Shown one piece after another: positions 45,455 to 54,328 of a stretch of 64,000 nt of DNA. Below the pieces are notes generated by a model, which was not told the DNA's origin, ran no database searches, and was given only the letters and a program-made list of their open reading frames with translations. A program made the position numbers and the translations under genes. Each line of letters begins with the position of its first letter. The stretch's first letter is position 1. This DNA is from Ostreiculturibacter nitratireducens (GTDB lineage: Bacteria; Pseudomonadota; Alphaproteobacteria; Rhodobacterales; Rhodobacteraceae), in the NCBI RefSeq assembly GCF_032670585.1, contig NZ_JAVQHL010000003.1, positions 1 to 64,000 of the forward strand, given 5' to 3'.

Positions 45455-47118
45455 GCCGCCCTCCGCTCGGGCGCGGCCGACATGACGAGCCGGCGAATGT
45501 CGCGCCGGTTGAACTGGAAGGTGATCAGCGCAGACGCCCGGTAGCGGGTCAGCCCGTAATCCTGCCGCTGCGCGGGCGAGAGGTATTGCAGCTGCTTTTC
45601 GGTCGGCGCCTGGCTCAGCCAGCGCTTGGACTTGAAGGCGCTCTCGTCGCTCTCGTGTTCGTTCAGCCAATCGTCGGCCCGCGCGAGGCAGACAGTCCGA
45701 TCCCCCACGCCGAGAAGGCAGGTCGGCTGCCCCCTCGCGCCGCCCACGGCATGCCAGCGGCCTTCCAGGAAGAACACGCCGCCCCAGGCGCTGAAGCCGC
45801 TGGCCATCAGCGCGGCTTCGTCGCCGAAGAGGTCTTCCCAGACGAAGCTCGACCGTTTGAGCAGGTCGATCTCGGACATCACGACGTTCTCGAGCGGCGT
45901 CGTCACGGACCCGCCCTGGAATTCGTGGCCGCAGATCGGGCACTGCCGCGACGCGAGCGGGATCTCCGCCTCGCATTCCGGACAGGTCTTCGTCGGGGCT
46001 TCGCCCGGTGTCGGATCGCGACCGTCTAGATCGACGTCCTGCTCCAGCGTGCCATGCGTCAGGCTTGAGATCCCAAAGTCGAGCACGATGCAGTCGGTCT
46101 TCACCACGCCAGGATGTTCGGCCGGATCGACGGTGCGTAGGCCGCGACCGACCATCTGGATCATCGTGGACTTGTAGGAGCTGGGGCGCAGCAGGACGAC
46201 GCAGGAGGTCGGCGGGTGGTCCCAGCCCTCGGTCAGCACCGCGACGTTGACGATGACCTGTACCTCCCCGGACGCATAGGCTTCGAGCACCATCTTCCGC
46301 TCAGTGGAGCCCATGTCGCCAAGGACGACGGCGGCCGGGTTTCCGGCCTCGTTGAAGGCGGTCGCCACGTCCATGGCGTGCGCGACCGTCGAGCAGAACA
46401 CGACGGTTTGGCGGTCGCCCGCCTTTTCCTCCCAGTGCCGGATCACTTCCTCGGTAATGGGCGCGCGGTTCATGATCGCCGCGACCGCGCCCATGTCGTA
46501 ATCGTCGGCGGTCTTGCGGACGGCGCGCAGCTGGTCCTGCACGCCGACATCGATCACGAAGGTCCGCGGCGGCACGAGGTGACCGGACGCGATCAGTTCG
46601 CCCAGCCGGACCTGGTCGGCGACATTGTCGAAGACCTCGCGCAGCCCCTTCTTGTCGCCCCGGTTCGGCGTCGCGGTGACGCCGAAGATGCGGGCCTCGG
46701 GGTTGGCCTCGCGCACCCGGTCGATGATGCGCCGGTAGCTCTCGGCCACCGCGTGATGGGCCTCGTCGATTACCAGAAGGTCGAGCTTCGGCATCGCGGC
46801 GAGATTGGACGCCCGAGACAGCGTCGGCGCCATGGCGAAGGTGACCTGTCCGTTCCAGGACTTGGTCGTGGCATCGACGACGGAGGTCTCCGTGTCGGGA
46901 TTGACCCGGGCGAACTTCGCCCGGTTCTGGCTGGTCAGCTCGTCGCGATGGGCGAGCACGCAAGCCTTGGCGCCGTCCCCGGTCATCCCGCCGGTGACGG
47001 CCGAGAGCATGATCGTCTTGCCCGCGCCGGTGGGCGCAACACCCAGCGTGTTGTCGCGAGTCGAGAGCGCAGCGAGGCTGCGCTCCACGAAGAGTTTCTG
47101 GCGGGGGCGGAGGAGCAT
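45451..47118 (-). CDS. DEAD/DEAH-box helicase (SF2)
   Basis: A 555-aa helicase. Motif I GVAPTGAGKTIM, motif II LLVIDEAHHAVAE, motif III GVTATPNRGD, and motif VI MIQMVGRGLR are in the expected order. A zinc ribbon follows (CPECEAEIPLASRQCPICGH). Such phage helicases act in replication and recombination (branch migration), like RadD/UvsW-type proteins. Confidence 0.9.
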   Translation of the reverse strand: MLLRPRQKLFVERSLAALSTRDNTLGVAPTGAGKTIMLSAVTGGMTGDGAKACVLAHRDELTSQNRAKFARVNPDTETSVVDATTKSWNGQVTFAMAPTLSRASNLAAMPKLDLLVIDEAHHAVAESYRRIIDRVREANPEARIFGVTATPNRGDKKGLREVFDNVADQVRLGELIASGHLVPPRTFVIDVGVQDQLRAVRKTADDYDMGAVAAIMNRAPITEEVIRHWEEKAGDRQTVVFCSTVAHAMDVATAFNEAGNPAAVVLGDMGSTERKMVLEAYASGEVQVIVNVAVLTEGWDHPPTSCVVLLRPSSYKSTMIQMVGRGLRTVDPAEHPGVVKTDCIVLDFGISSLTHGTLEQDVDLDGRDPTPGEAPTKTCPECEAEIPLASRQCPICGHEFQGGSVTTPLENVVMSEIDLLKRSSFVWEDLFGDEAALMASGFSAWGGVFFLEGRWHAVGGARGQPTCLLGVGDRTVCLARADDWLNEHESDESAFKSKRWLSQAPTEKQLQYLSPAQRQDYGLTRYRASALITFQFNRRDIRRLVMSAAPERRAA

Positions 47119-47127
47119 CGCGCGCCC

Positions 47128-47730
47128 TCACTGCGCCCAGGCAGGACGGCCCGGCACCGGCGAGGCCGCGGGCTGCTGCACCGACGCCTGCACCGCAGAC
47201 TGCACGGGCGGCTGGTAGCCGTGCTGCGCCGCCAGGCCCATGACCTGAGCATAGTCGCGGTGGTCGGGCGTGACCGCGGCGCGGATCTCGTTCTTCTCCT
47301 CGCCCATGGCGTCGCTGCCGACGTCGATCCGGGCGACGAACTCGATCCCGTCGAGATCGGCGAACCCGCCGATCCGCCGCGCCGCCTGCGCCTGCGGGGA
47401 CTGATCCTTGTCCGAGATCCCGCGCGCCGAGTTCAGCATCCCGCGGATCAGGCTGCGGCCCATGTTTGCCCAGTCCGGGCCCTTGGGGCTGTAGAGACCG
47501 ATCAGCGTGAAGATCTTGCGCCGGGCGTATTGGCCCTCGGTGACCGTGAACTCGCCGTTGAGGTAGACAGCCCCGGTCGAGCCACGGGTGGCATAGCCAC
47601 CGGTCCAGCCCTGCGACGGGTCGTCGAAGCCGCCGGGGCGGATGGTCAGCCGCACCTTGGCGAGCGTACCCTTGGGGATGAGGTTCGTGTTGGATTGCGC
47701 ATCGTTGAAGTCGTTCCAGAGACCGGACAT
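47128..47730 (-). CDS. Phage recombination partner, possible ssDNA-binding protein
   Basis: A 200-aa protein (SGLWNDFNDAQSNTNLIPKG; VYLNGEFTVTEGQYARRKIF). The N-terminal half looks like an OB-fold and the Pro/Gln/Ala-rich tail (QPPVQSAVQASVQQPAASPV) resembles the disordered C-terminus of SSB-type proteins. It follows the Sak4-like ATPase, the usual place of its ssDNA-binding partner. The assignment is by context and shape. Confidence 0.65.
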   Translation of the reverse strand: MSGLWNDFNDAQSNTNLIPKGTLAKVRLTIRPGGFDDPSQGWTGGYATRGSTGAVYLNGEFTVTEGQYARRKIFTLIGLYSPKGPDWANMGRSLIRGMLNSARGISDKDQSPQAQAARRIGGFADLDGIEFVARIDVGSDAMGEEKNEIRAAVTPDHRDYAQVMGLAAQHGYQPPVQSAVQASVQQPAASPVPGRPAWAQ

Positions 47731-47743
47731 GGCTCGGGTCCTT

Positions 47744-48634
47744 TCAGTTGGTGGGAGCGGATTGGGTGTCGGGCGCTGGCGCACCGGGCGGCGGGGGCAG
47801 CTGCGGCGGCGAATAGGTCAGCCGCCGTTCCGCAGGGATCAGCGGGCCGCGGATCTTCTCCATCAGCCGGCCGAGATGAGGCTCTTCGACCAGGTCGAGA
47901 CGACCGGACCGGTCCTTCGCCGGGTAGCCCCACGGGTTCAGCGTCTGGCAGACGAAAGCGCGCTGGGGCCGGTTCATCTCGTCCGGCAGGCTGGCCATGG
48001 TGATGACCTGATCGACGATGCCGGGCAGCTCGAGCCCGGTTTTCGAGCCATCGATCTGCGGGACGAAGACCTTGCGATTGAAGTCATCGAGCTTCTCGTC
48101 GAGGATCCCGACGAACCAGACGTTCTTGCCGCGCGTGTGCTGGAGGTGGGTCAGCCAGCCGATCATTTCGCGCCCGTGAAGCCCGTAGGCGCCGCGCACG
48201 TCCGGCTTGCCGGTCTTCTCCGAATGCGCCTCCGGCTGACCGCGACACCATTGGAAGCAGAGCCGCCCGGCCACGGTGATCGAGTCGATGAAGACCGTGT
48301 CGTATTTCGCGAGGACGCGCGGATCTCCGAACCGCCCGCACACCTCGTCGAAATGCGCCTGACTGTAGGGCTGTTCGGGCCGGAGCGCCGGGTTCGGGCC
48401 GCCGATGAAGACCGCGAAGTCCCGACACTCCTTCCATGTGCGCGGCCGGACCACGTCGATGAGCATTCCCTCGATGGCAAGGTCGCCCGCCTCGAGGTCG
48501 AAGAACAGAGTGGTCGAGGATTCGAGCGTCCAGAGCAGGCTGGTCTTGCCGATCCCGGACGGACCGAAGATCACGCCCTTGACGCCACGAGTCTCGGCCA
48601 GCCGCTGATCGGCGGTGATGATGGGGAGGCTCAC
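47744..48634 (-). CDS. Sak4-like RecA-fold ATPase
   Basis: A 296-aa ATPase with Walker A GVIFGPSGIGKTSLLW near residue 20 and Walker B YDTVFIDSITVAGRL near 115. It belongs to the AAA_24/Sak4 group of phage single-strand annealing/recombination ATPases. GTG start at 48634 with AGGAGGA upstream, overlapping the previous gene. Pro-rich tail at the C-terminus (SPPQLPPPPGAPAP). Confidence 0.85.
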   Translation of the reverse strand: MSLPIITADQRLAETRGVKGVIFGPSGIGKTSLLWTLESSTTLFFDLEAGDLAIEGMLIDVVRPRTWKECRDFAVFIGGPNPALRPEQPYSQAHFDEVCGRFGDPRVLAKYDTVFIDSITVAGRLCFQWCRGQPEAHSEKTGKPDVRGAYGLHGREMIGWLTHLQHTRGKNVWFVGILDEKLDDFNRKVFVPQIDGSKTGLELPGIVDQVITMASLPDEMNRPQRAFVCQTLNPWGYPAKDRSGRLDLVEEPHLGRLMEKIRGPLIPAERRLTYSPPQLPPPPGAPAPDTQSAPTN

Positions 48635-49119
48635 GCGCGATCCTCCTGCGGCAGGATCGCGATCTTCAGCGCGCCGGTCTTCACGGTGCGGGCGGGCTCG
48701 AAGCCCTGGCGGATCGCCTCGGGCCAGGCGGCATAGGCGCGTTCGGGCACCTTGAAGCTGATCTCGACATATTCGGACGGATCGTCGCCCGCGGCACGGA
48801 TCCGCTCGACCATGGCGGCGAGCTGGGTCTGGTCCCATTCGACCCGCTTCGGCAGATCGGCGACCACGGTGAAATCGCCATCGGCAAGGCGGACGGTGCC
48901 GGTGTCCTTGCCGCAGGCGCGGCGGGCCTCGGCTGCGCGGGTGGCGTAGCGCACCTCGAGCGCGGTCGAAAAGCGCGCGGTGACGGCCTTCATCTGCTTC
49001 GCGGCAACATCGATTTCGCGCTGCATGGCGGCCAGAAGCTCGACCGGAAGCTGGGCGATCTCGCCCGCGGGCAGGTTGATGAGATCGTCGATGCCGGGGG
49101 TGTTCTGCGGGAACGTCAT
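48631..49119 (-). CDS. Conserved phage early protein, 162 aa
   Basis: A 162-aa protein (MTFPQNTPGIDDLINLPAGE; RRACGKDTGTVRLADGDFTV). It lies upstream of the Sak4-like ATPase in the recombination operon and has GGAG before its ATG. It is a charged alpha/beta protein without motifs I recognise; its position suggests a nucleic-acid role. Confidence 0.7.
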   Translation of the reverse strand: MTFPQNTPGIDDLINLPAGEIAQLPVELLAAMQREIDVAAKQMKAVTARFSTALEVRYATRAAEARRACGKDTGTVRLADGDFTVVADLPKRVEWDQTQLAAMVERIRAAGDDPSEYVEISFKVPERAYAAWPEAIRQGFEPARTVKTGALKIAILPQEDRA

Positions 49120-49145
49120 GGGTTTCTCCGTGATGGGGGATGCGG

Positions 49146-49511
49146 TCAGGCGGCCTCGAGGAGGCGCATCGAGAGGGCGGCGCCGGCGGGACCGGGTTTC
49201 GGCCGAGCGACGGCGATGTAGGCGAAGTGGTCGGGGCCGAGCCGGGCCTGCACGAGGTGGACGAGCCGCTGCTCGGCGGCGCGCAGGGCGGCGGAGGCGA
49301 CACCTCGCAGGGTGCGCTGGCGCTCGGGCGTGAGGTTCGAGACGGCCCCGGTGGCGTCGACGGCGAGGAAGCCGCGGTGATAGATCAGCGCCTCGCCCGG
49401 GGCGGCCTGCGCGATCCAGGCTGAGAGCCCCACCTCGTCGATTGCGGGACCGGCGGCACCGAAGATCGACACGACCCGGCTGCCGTGGATGGCGGACCGA
49501 CGCTCCATCAT
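49146..49511 (-). CDS. Phage early protein, 121 aa
   Basis: A 121-aa protein (MMERRSAIHGSRVVSIFGAA at the start; later APGEALIYHRGFLAVDATGA) starting in overlap with the AlpA-type gene's stop. The LRGVASAALRAAEQRLVHLV segment is a helix. Homologues occur in Rhodobacterales prophages at the same place. Function is unknown. Confidence 0.65.
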   Translation of the reverse strand: MMERRSAIHGSRVVSIFGAAGPAIDEVGLSAWIAQAAPGEALIYHRGFLAVDATGAVSNLTPERQRTLRGVASAALRAAEQRLVHLVQARLGPDHFAYIAVARPKPGPAGAALSMRLLEAA

Positions 49512-49714
49512 GCCGCCCCCCGCGCGCTGTCGGCGGTGTGCGTGAGCTGGTCCTTCTCGAAGGCGAGAATGTCCTCGATCCGGTAAACCACCCGGCCGCC
49601 GAGTTTCATGTACGCGGGGCCTTCCCCGGCCCATCGCCAGCGCTCGAGCGTGCGGTGCGAGATCGTCCAGCGCCGCGCGAGCTCCTTCTGTGTGAGGCAG
49701 GTCTTCTGCTGCAT
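49508..49714 (-). CDS. AlpA/MerR-type helix-turn-helix protein, first early gene
   Basis: A 68-aa DNA-binding protein with TQKELARRWTISHRTLERW as helix-turn-helix and YMKLGGRVVYR as wing. It begins the leftward early operon, so it may be an excisionase or an early activator. Over the 38 residues around the helix-turn-helix it differs from the protein at 927-1130 by a single residue (A/N to A/R), although the DNA has many synonymous changes. Confidence 0.8.
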   Translation of the reverse strand: MQQKTCLTQKELARRWTISHRTLERWRWAGEGPAYMKLGGRVVYRIEDILAFEKDQLTHTADSARGAA

Positions 49715-49926
49715 CGTCGTCTCCTGGTGTCGTTTGCTAGGAGCACGATGCGAAATCCTGCGAGGGGATTTCGTCAGGATTGGAGTGGGATACGGAGGGG
49801 GATTGTCAGGAGCCTTTCAATTCAAGGGAGAATGGCTCTGTGGGGGATCGTCATCCCCCACTCATCCCCCGGCGCATCCCACAGAGGGGATCGCGTGGGC
49901 GCGCGGAGGGACGGGATGGCGCAGTC
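49715..49926 (-). promoter_or_regulatory. Early-operon control region with nested inverted repeats
   Basis: About 210 bases upstream of the early operon. It contains TGGGGGAT (49841-49848) with its exact complement (49853-49860), an outer pair CTCTGTGGG (49836-49844) with CCCACAGAG (49878-49886), and CGAAATC/GATTTCG near 49750-49772. These could be operators for the repressor or the AlpA-type protein. No clear promoter hexamers are visible. Confidence 0.45.
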
Positions 49927-50610
49927 TCAGAGCCCGAGCAGGCGATAGGCGCCGCGGCCGTCCGACTCGATCAGCAGGCGCCAGTTCTTCTTCGACTTGA
50001 AGACATCGGACATCTTGAGGCTGCGCGAGCCCGCGGCGGCGAGGATCGCCTTACCGCTCTGCCAGGGCTCGCCGCGCCCGGCAGCCTCGTGCAGCGCGCG
50101 CACGACCTGCGCCTGGATCGCGCCCAGCCGGAAGTGCTGTCCGTTGCAGCGGACGTCCTGGTAGTCGGCCGAGGCATGGAACGCGCCAGGACGCGGACCG
50201 GTGGCCGCGCCGGCAAATCCTGTTTCAGCCTCAAAGCGATCACGCTCTTCGCGCCGGAGGAAAAGATCGCGTTGGCGCACGGTGATGGTCTCGGGCTCCC
50301 CGGTAAGACAGGCATAGTCGGCCTTGTGCGAGCGGAAGCGGCTGAGCTTCACCTCGCCATGCCGGAAAAGCTGGAAGACGTCATGGGCCTGGAGATCCAG
50401 GAGCCCGTTGAACGAGCCCTGCTCGAATGGGACTGAGAATCGCTCCCCCTCCGGTGTCTCCTCGTAGTCGCCGAGTTCGACCGCCAGGTTGAACACCCGG
50501 ATCGACAGCCGCAGCTGGTCGTTCTCGGCGAGGTAGACGAGGTCTGCCTCGGACATGGACCAGCGCTCCAGGATCTCCGGCAGGGTGAAATACGACTTCT
50601 CGATCTCCAT
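49927..50610 (-). CDS. Prophage regulatory-region protein, 227 aa
   Basis: A 227-aa protein (MEIEKSYFTLPEILERWSMS at the N-terminus, resembling a helix-turn-helix; C-terminal MSDVFKSKKNWRLLIESDGR). The C-terminal ~90 residues look like a winged helix. It is divergent from the CI-like repressor, the place of Cro-side genes. Role in the lytic switch is inferred from position. Confidence 0.65.
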   Translation of the reverse strand: MEIEKSYFTLPEILERWSMSEADLVYLAENDQLRLSIRVFNLAVELGDYEETPEGERFSVPFEQGSFNGLLDLQAHDVFQLFRHGEVKLSRFRSHKADYACLTGEPETITVRQRDLFLRREERDRFEAETGFAGAATGPRPGAFHASADYQDVRCNGQHFRLGAIQAQVVRALHEAAGRGEPWQSGKAILAAAGSRSLKMSDVFKSKKNWRLLIESDGRGAYRLLGL

Positions 50611-50719
50611 CCGGACACCCGATTCCCATGTACGATTGTTTAGGTTTTGTTCTAATCGCTTGACGGCATCGCATCAATCCGATTTTATCCTATTTCATCC
50701 ACATATCCTTGGGGAAAAC
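50611..50719. promoter_or_regulatory. Divergent repressor/early promoter region
   Basis: The 109 bases between the divergent genes are AT-rich relative to the flanks. A possible repressor promoter has TTGACG at 50660-50665 and an AT-rich box near 50683-50691. An imperfect dyad lies at 50633-50658 (CGATT...AATCG arms, with TTAG/CTAA inside). These are candidates for operator sites. Confidence 0.4.
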
Positions 50720-51397
50720 ATGACCGAGCAGCACACCCTGGCCGACCGCCTGCGGGCCCGCGCCCACCAGCTCGGCTTGACGCCCGCCCATGTCGCCGAG
50801 ATGGCCGGCGTGAACCGCTCCTTCGTTTACGACATCCTGCGCGGTCGCTCGGCCCGCCCCGGCATCGACCGGCTGGCCGCGGTCGCTCGCGTGCTGAAGG
50901 TGGACCGCGACTGGCTGATCCACGGCATCGGCGAGGTGGAGGGCACACCCCCCTTCGTGGACAATCCCGACGATGCCTTCGTCGCCATCGCGCACGCCAC
51001 CCCGCGCCCCGCGATGGGTGGCGGCGCAGTCATCACCGAGGACGGCGACACCCCCGGCCGCGTCTATCACTTCCGCCGCTCCTGGATCCGGAACAGCCTG
51101 AAGGCCAGCCCGTCACAGTTGCGCATCATGCACGTTGAGGGCGACAGCATGGCCCCGACGCTGCTAAGTGGCGACGCGGTGCTGGTCGATATGACCCGCC
51201 GCGCGCCCAACCCACCCGGCATCTTCGTGCTGGACGACGGGATGGGGCTGGTCGCCAAGCGGCTGGAGCACATCCCGAACAGCGACCCGCCCGCGGTGCG
51301 CGTCATCTCCGACAACAAGCACTACCCCGAATATGAAAGAACGGCCGACGAGATCCACATTGTCGGCCGCATCCGTTGGTTCGCGCGGGAGATCTGA
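50720..51397 (+). CDS. CI/LexA-like prophage repressor
   Basis: A 225-aa repressor. The N-terminal helix-turn-helix (LADRLRARAHQLGLTPAHVA; GVNRSFVYDILRGRS) is joined to a C-terminal S24 peptidase domain, with the catalytic Ser in VEGDSMAPTLLSGD and Lys in GLVAKRLEHI. It keeps the prophage silent and would self-cleave upon RecA activation. The Ala-Gly cleavage site is not obvious. ATG at 50720 after GGGG/AAAA. Confidence 0.88.
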   Translation: MTEQHTLADRLRARAHQLGLTPAHVAEMAGVNRSFVYDILRGRSARPGIDRLAAVARVLKVDRDWLIHGIGEVEGTPPFVDNPDDAFVAIAHATPRPAMGGGAVITEDGDTPGRVYHFRRSWIRNSLKASPSQLRIMHVEGDSMAPTLLSGDAVLVDMTRRAPNPPGIFVLDDGMGLVAKRLEHIPNSDPPAVRVISDNKHYPEYERTADEIHIVGRIRWFAREI

Positions 51398-51398
51398 C

Positions 51399-52130
51399 GT
51401 GATCGCGTTTCGGGAGGTCGACGATGCCGACCCAGCGCTGGCGTTCTCGCCGCTGGTGCGAGGGATCGAAAAGACCTTCGCCTGGATCGGCGAGCATGGC
51501 GGCATCCCCCTAACGCCGTCTAAGGCCTTCAAGCGGGCATTCGTGCACTGGGCCGCGGCCGCGTTCGACTGGCCCGGCCACACCGAGGCGGACCTCTTCG
51601 CCGTCAACAAGGTGCTGAACGAGCCCGACTTCGCCCCGCTCATGGTGCTGCACGATCTGATGATCGCAATGAAGCTTGGGCGGCATTACAAGGGCGAATT
51701 CCGCTTAACCAAGGCGGGCCAGGCGCTGGTCGGTCATCCGAGCCGCATCTTCGGCATGGCCGTCCCATTCTTCCTGTTTCGCATCAACCACGCCAACATG
51801 TCGCGCTTCGAGGACGCACCGATCCTCGGCAACTGGGATGTGTTCCTGAACGTGCTGAACATCGAGACCGAGGACGGGGCCACCGGCGCCCACCTCCGCC
51901 GTGTTCTATTCGGCGAGCCTGAGACGGGTCCGCTCCCGCGCTATGACGAGGTGATGGGCCAGCTCTACATCCAGTTGCTGCGCCCGCTCTGCTGGGCGGG
52001 ACTGCTGCAGCAGGGACGCGGCACGGCCAGCTATCGCTTTAAGGAGGCCGTATTCATGAAAACCCCGCTCTGGCGGGCGGCACTGCAACTGGAGACGGAT
52101 GGGAAGGTGCAAGGTGCACCGCGGCATTGA
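51399..52130 (+). CDS. Unknown protein co-transcribed with the repressor, 243 aa
   Basis: A 243-aa protein with a GTG start two bases after the repressor stop and GGGAG upstream. The product has helical segments (PSKAFKRAFVHWAAAAFDW; MVLHDLMIAMKLGRHYKGEF) and a winged-helix-like part in the middle (EFRLTKAGQALVGHPS). It would be expressed in the lysogen, a typical place for immunity or defence genes. Family not recognised. Confidence 0.7.
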   Translation: MIAFREVDDADPALAFSPLVRGIEKTFAWIGEHGGIPLTPSKAFKRAFVHWAAAAFDWPGHTEADLFAVNKVLNEPDFAPLMVLHDLMIAMKLGRHYKGEFRLTKAGQALVGHPSRIFGMAVPFFLFRINHANMSRFEDAPILGNWDVFLNVLNIETEDGATGAHLRRVLFGEPETGPLPRYDEVMGQLYIQLLRPLCWAGLLQQGRGTASYRFKEAVFMKTPLWRAALQLETDGKVQGAPRH

Positions 52131-52199
52131 ACAATGCTGACGCAGCCATCGGTCAATACCCATACAACCAAGAAATTGATCAGATACACAACAGTAGGA

Positions 52200-53957
52200 T
52201 CAAATCACCGTAGCTCGAACGAGCTCGGGGATCTTCTTCCTAATTCTCTTGTACGAGTTCGGAAGGCTTCCAGGCGTCAGCGCTTTCGTTGTTCCAAGGA
52301 CAGTTTCAAGCTTCTTAAGTTGATTCCTTCGCCCAATAAGAAGTCCTTGGGGCGACCGATCTCCAACTGGGACATTCAAGCGGCCATAAAGAATTCCCTG
52401 AGCTGTCGCCGAACCAACAAGATCAATGTCCATGGAATATCGAAAGCAAAAAACGCCAACATCTTCCAAGACGCTCATAGCCCTAGAATGATTGGTAAAG
52501 AACAAGTTCAGAAGATCAGCGCGCTTCGCAGCGTCCGGCAGCATCAGATCAATCAAACAAGTGGCTTTGTACTGCTGACGATAACGCGGAAAGCCGCGCG
52601 CATCTCTGCTCGCTTCCAGTTCATCATTCAAATATGGTAGAAAATAATCTTTGTCGACTACAGTGGAGAAATCAATCTCGAGCTGGCGCAGAAGGTGATA
52701 AGCATAGGGCAAGGACTCGACACCATCTAGGCTAACAATGGATACGCTGTGTTTTGCAAACTCCAGCCCACCATCCTCGATAAGGTGCCTGACAAGCTCG
52801 GCATCAATAGGGCTCTCAGTCAGAATGACGAAGTCAGCAAAAAAGAATTCAGAGTTTCTTCTGCGGTGAAAATTGTAATATTTTGCCCGATCAATACCTC
52901 TATCGCCCCAAAATGTTCGAGACAACTGTGTGACAGTGATCTCAAATCCACGAGTGCTCGAAGAAACCCTCCTACAAAGTGCGACCTCCTCATGCTCCAA
53001 GCTATCCAGCATTACAGTTGAATGTGTGGTGAAGAGAACCTGAAGCGGCAGCTTTTTCAGTGCGGCCAACATTGATCGCTGCGCCTGTGGATGAAGGTTC
53101 TGCTCTGGCTCTTCGATTCCAAGGATGTAGGTGCCGCCCAAGACCTCTGCCAAATATGAGTAGAGACCGACGGCGGCGAGACTTTGCGTTCCACTCCCAC
53201 AGTCAGTAATCTCAACCGTCGTGCTTCCGTCTTTCACCCGCAAGACAAGGTCCTGTATCAGGAGGCTGTAATCTGGCGTGACGGAATAGTCTAACTCAAA
53301 TTCGAATGATCCATTTAAGTGCGTCAAAGTTCGGAGATGTTTGCTAAGACCCTTAAATGTTCGATCTTTGATAACTTTCGTGACTTCGGACACCTTAGGC
53401 GAAATTCGATCTCTATTTTTTGTGTGCTCCTTCACCCATGACATCACTGCAGCCTTTAGTAGGCTATCCTGTCCCCATTTAAGTACATTTTCAATTCTAG
53501 AAACCGGAACGTATACGTAGCGAACAAAACGATGTAATTCTTCTTGAAGCCCAGCCGGGGCTGCGCTCCACGTCCCGTTCTGCAGTATCTCCCATGTTTG
53601 AGATTTACGATACTTCAAGCGAATGCGGACTTCATCTCCACCGGCCATAGTGCGGGGTATATTGCACTGAGCAGGTGCATCCGAGAACTCTAGGTCGATT
53701 ATCGCAGTGGATGTTTTCTGAAAAGCATGACGGGATGCTTCGAAGTGGGGGCGCTCTTCTTCGAAATTAAAAAATGCATTTAACGCTCTGAGGATCGATG
53801 ACTTCCCACCGCTATTTTGCCCCACCAAGGCGAGTTCCGATCCAACTTCTATTTCCGCGTTGCGGATCCCTCTGAACTTTTCGAGTCGAATTGTCTTCAG
53901 CTTCAACGCACTTCCTCGCTCCTGCAGAGTGAACGGCTCGCTGTACCCGAAGCCCAT
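52200..53957 (-). CDS. OLD-family ATPase-TOPRIM nuclease
   Basis: A 585-aa protein. The ABC-type ATPase has Walker A GQNSGGKS (46-53), signature GSGTQS (254-259), Walker B IEEPEQNLHP (281-290) and H-loop THS (311-313). The C-terminal TOPRIM domain shows E381 (ILTESPID), D411 (VSLDGVE) and the D-x-D of VVDKDYF (435-437). OLD proteins nick or degrade DNA and block other phages. The gene is AT-rich (25/60 G+C in one counted row) against GC-rich neighbours, so it was acquired recently. ATG 53957 preferred over a TTG at 54005. No UvrD-type partner is adjacent, so it is a stand-alone class 1 type. Confidence 0.85.
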   Translation of the reverse strand: MGFGYSEPFTLQERGSALKLKTIRLEKFRGIRNAEIEVGSELALVGQNSGGKSSILRALNAFFNFEEERPHFEASRHAFQKTSTAIIDLEFSDAPAQCNIPRTMAGGDEVRIRLKYRKSQTWEILQNGTWSAAPAGLQEELHRFVRYVYVPVSRIENVLKWGQDSLLKAAVMSWVKEHTKNRDRISPKVSEVTKVIKDRTFKGLSKHLRTLTHLNGSFEFELDYSVTPDYSLLIQDLVLRVKDGSTTVEITDCGSGTQSLAAVGLYSYLAEVLGGTYILGIEEPEQNLHPQAQRSMLAALKKLPLQVLFTTHSTVMLDSLEHEEVALCRRVSSSTRGFEITVTQLSRTFWGDRGIDRAKYYNFHRRRNSEFFFADFVILTESPIDAELVRHLIEDGGLEFAKHSVSIVSLDGVESLPYAYHLLRQLEIDFSTVVDKDYFLPYLNDELEASRDARGFPRYRQQYKATCLIDLMLPDAAKRADLLNLFFTNHSRAMSVLEDVGVFCFRYSMDIDLVGSATAQGILYGRLNVPVGDRSPQGLLIGRRNQLKKLETVLGTTKALTPGSLPNSYKRIRKKIPELVRATVI

Positions 53958-53962
53958 ATGAT

Positions 53963-53979
53963 CGTTCGTTTTCCGAACG
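53963..53979. promoter_or_regulatory. Dyad upstream of the OLD gene
   Basis: CGTTCG at 53963-53968 and CGAACG at 53974-53979 with a five-base spacer, directly upstream of the ATG at 53957. This could be an operator or an RNA hairpin that masks the start. Confidence 0.4.
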
Positions 53980-54109
53980 CTAACCCCAGTGAAAAACACG
54001 ATCAACTGCGTTCATCTACTCGCCATCACGACAACCCCTTGTTTTGACTTGAACTCCATCACCACGACCGGCGAACACGGAGCAAACCGCCTCAGGAGGT
54101 TCGCTCCCC

Positions 54110-54328
54110 ATGCAAGACGACATCGCCTTCGCGCCGCCTGCCGAGACGCTCACCACAGATGAGCGGCTGGCGGAGCTGGCCACCATTCTCGCCAGCGCCA
54201 TCGCGCGCAACAACCCACTGGAAACGAACGAGAATTCTCCGCTCAGCGGAGACAGTTCGCTGGACATTCTGGCGCTCAGACGCCGTCGTCGGAGACAGGT
54301 GCAAAACCGAGTTGGAGACGACGCATGA
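54110..54328 (+). CDS. Small recombinase-module protein, 72 aa
   Basis: A 72-aa protein (MQDDIAFAPPAETLTTDERL; later LALRRRRRRQVQNRVGDDA) with a GAGG just upstream. Its stop overlaps the DUF2924 start (ATGA). The very basic C-terminus suggests nucleic-acid contact. Conserved at this place in alphaproteobacterial recombinase modules; function unknown. Confidence 0.65.
   Translation: MQDDIAFAPPAETLTTDERLAELATILASAIARNNPLETNENSPLSGDSSLDILALRRRRRRQVQNRVGDDA

Noticed and set aside
53958..54005. N-terminal extension of the OLD protein from a TTG at 54005
   Set aside because: It would read through the CGTTCG/CGAACG dyad, uses a rare start codon and adds residues with no family similarity.
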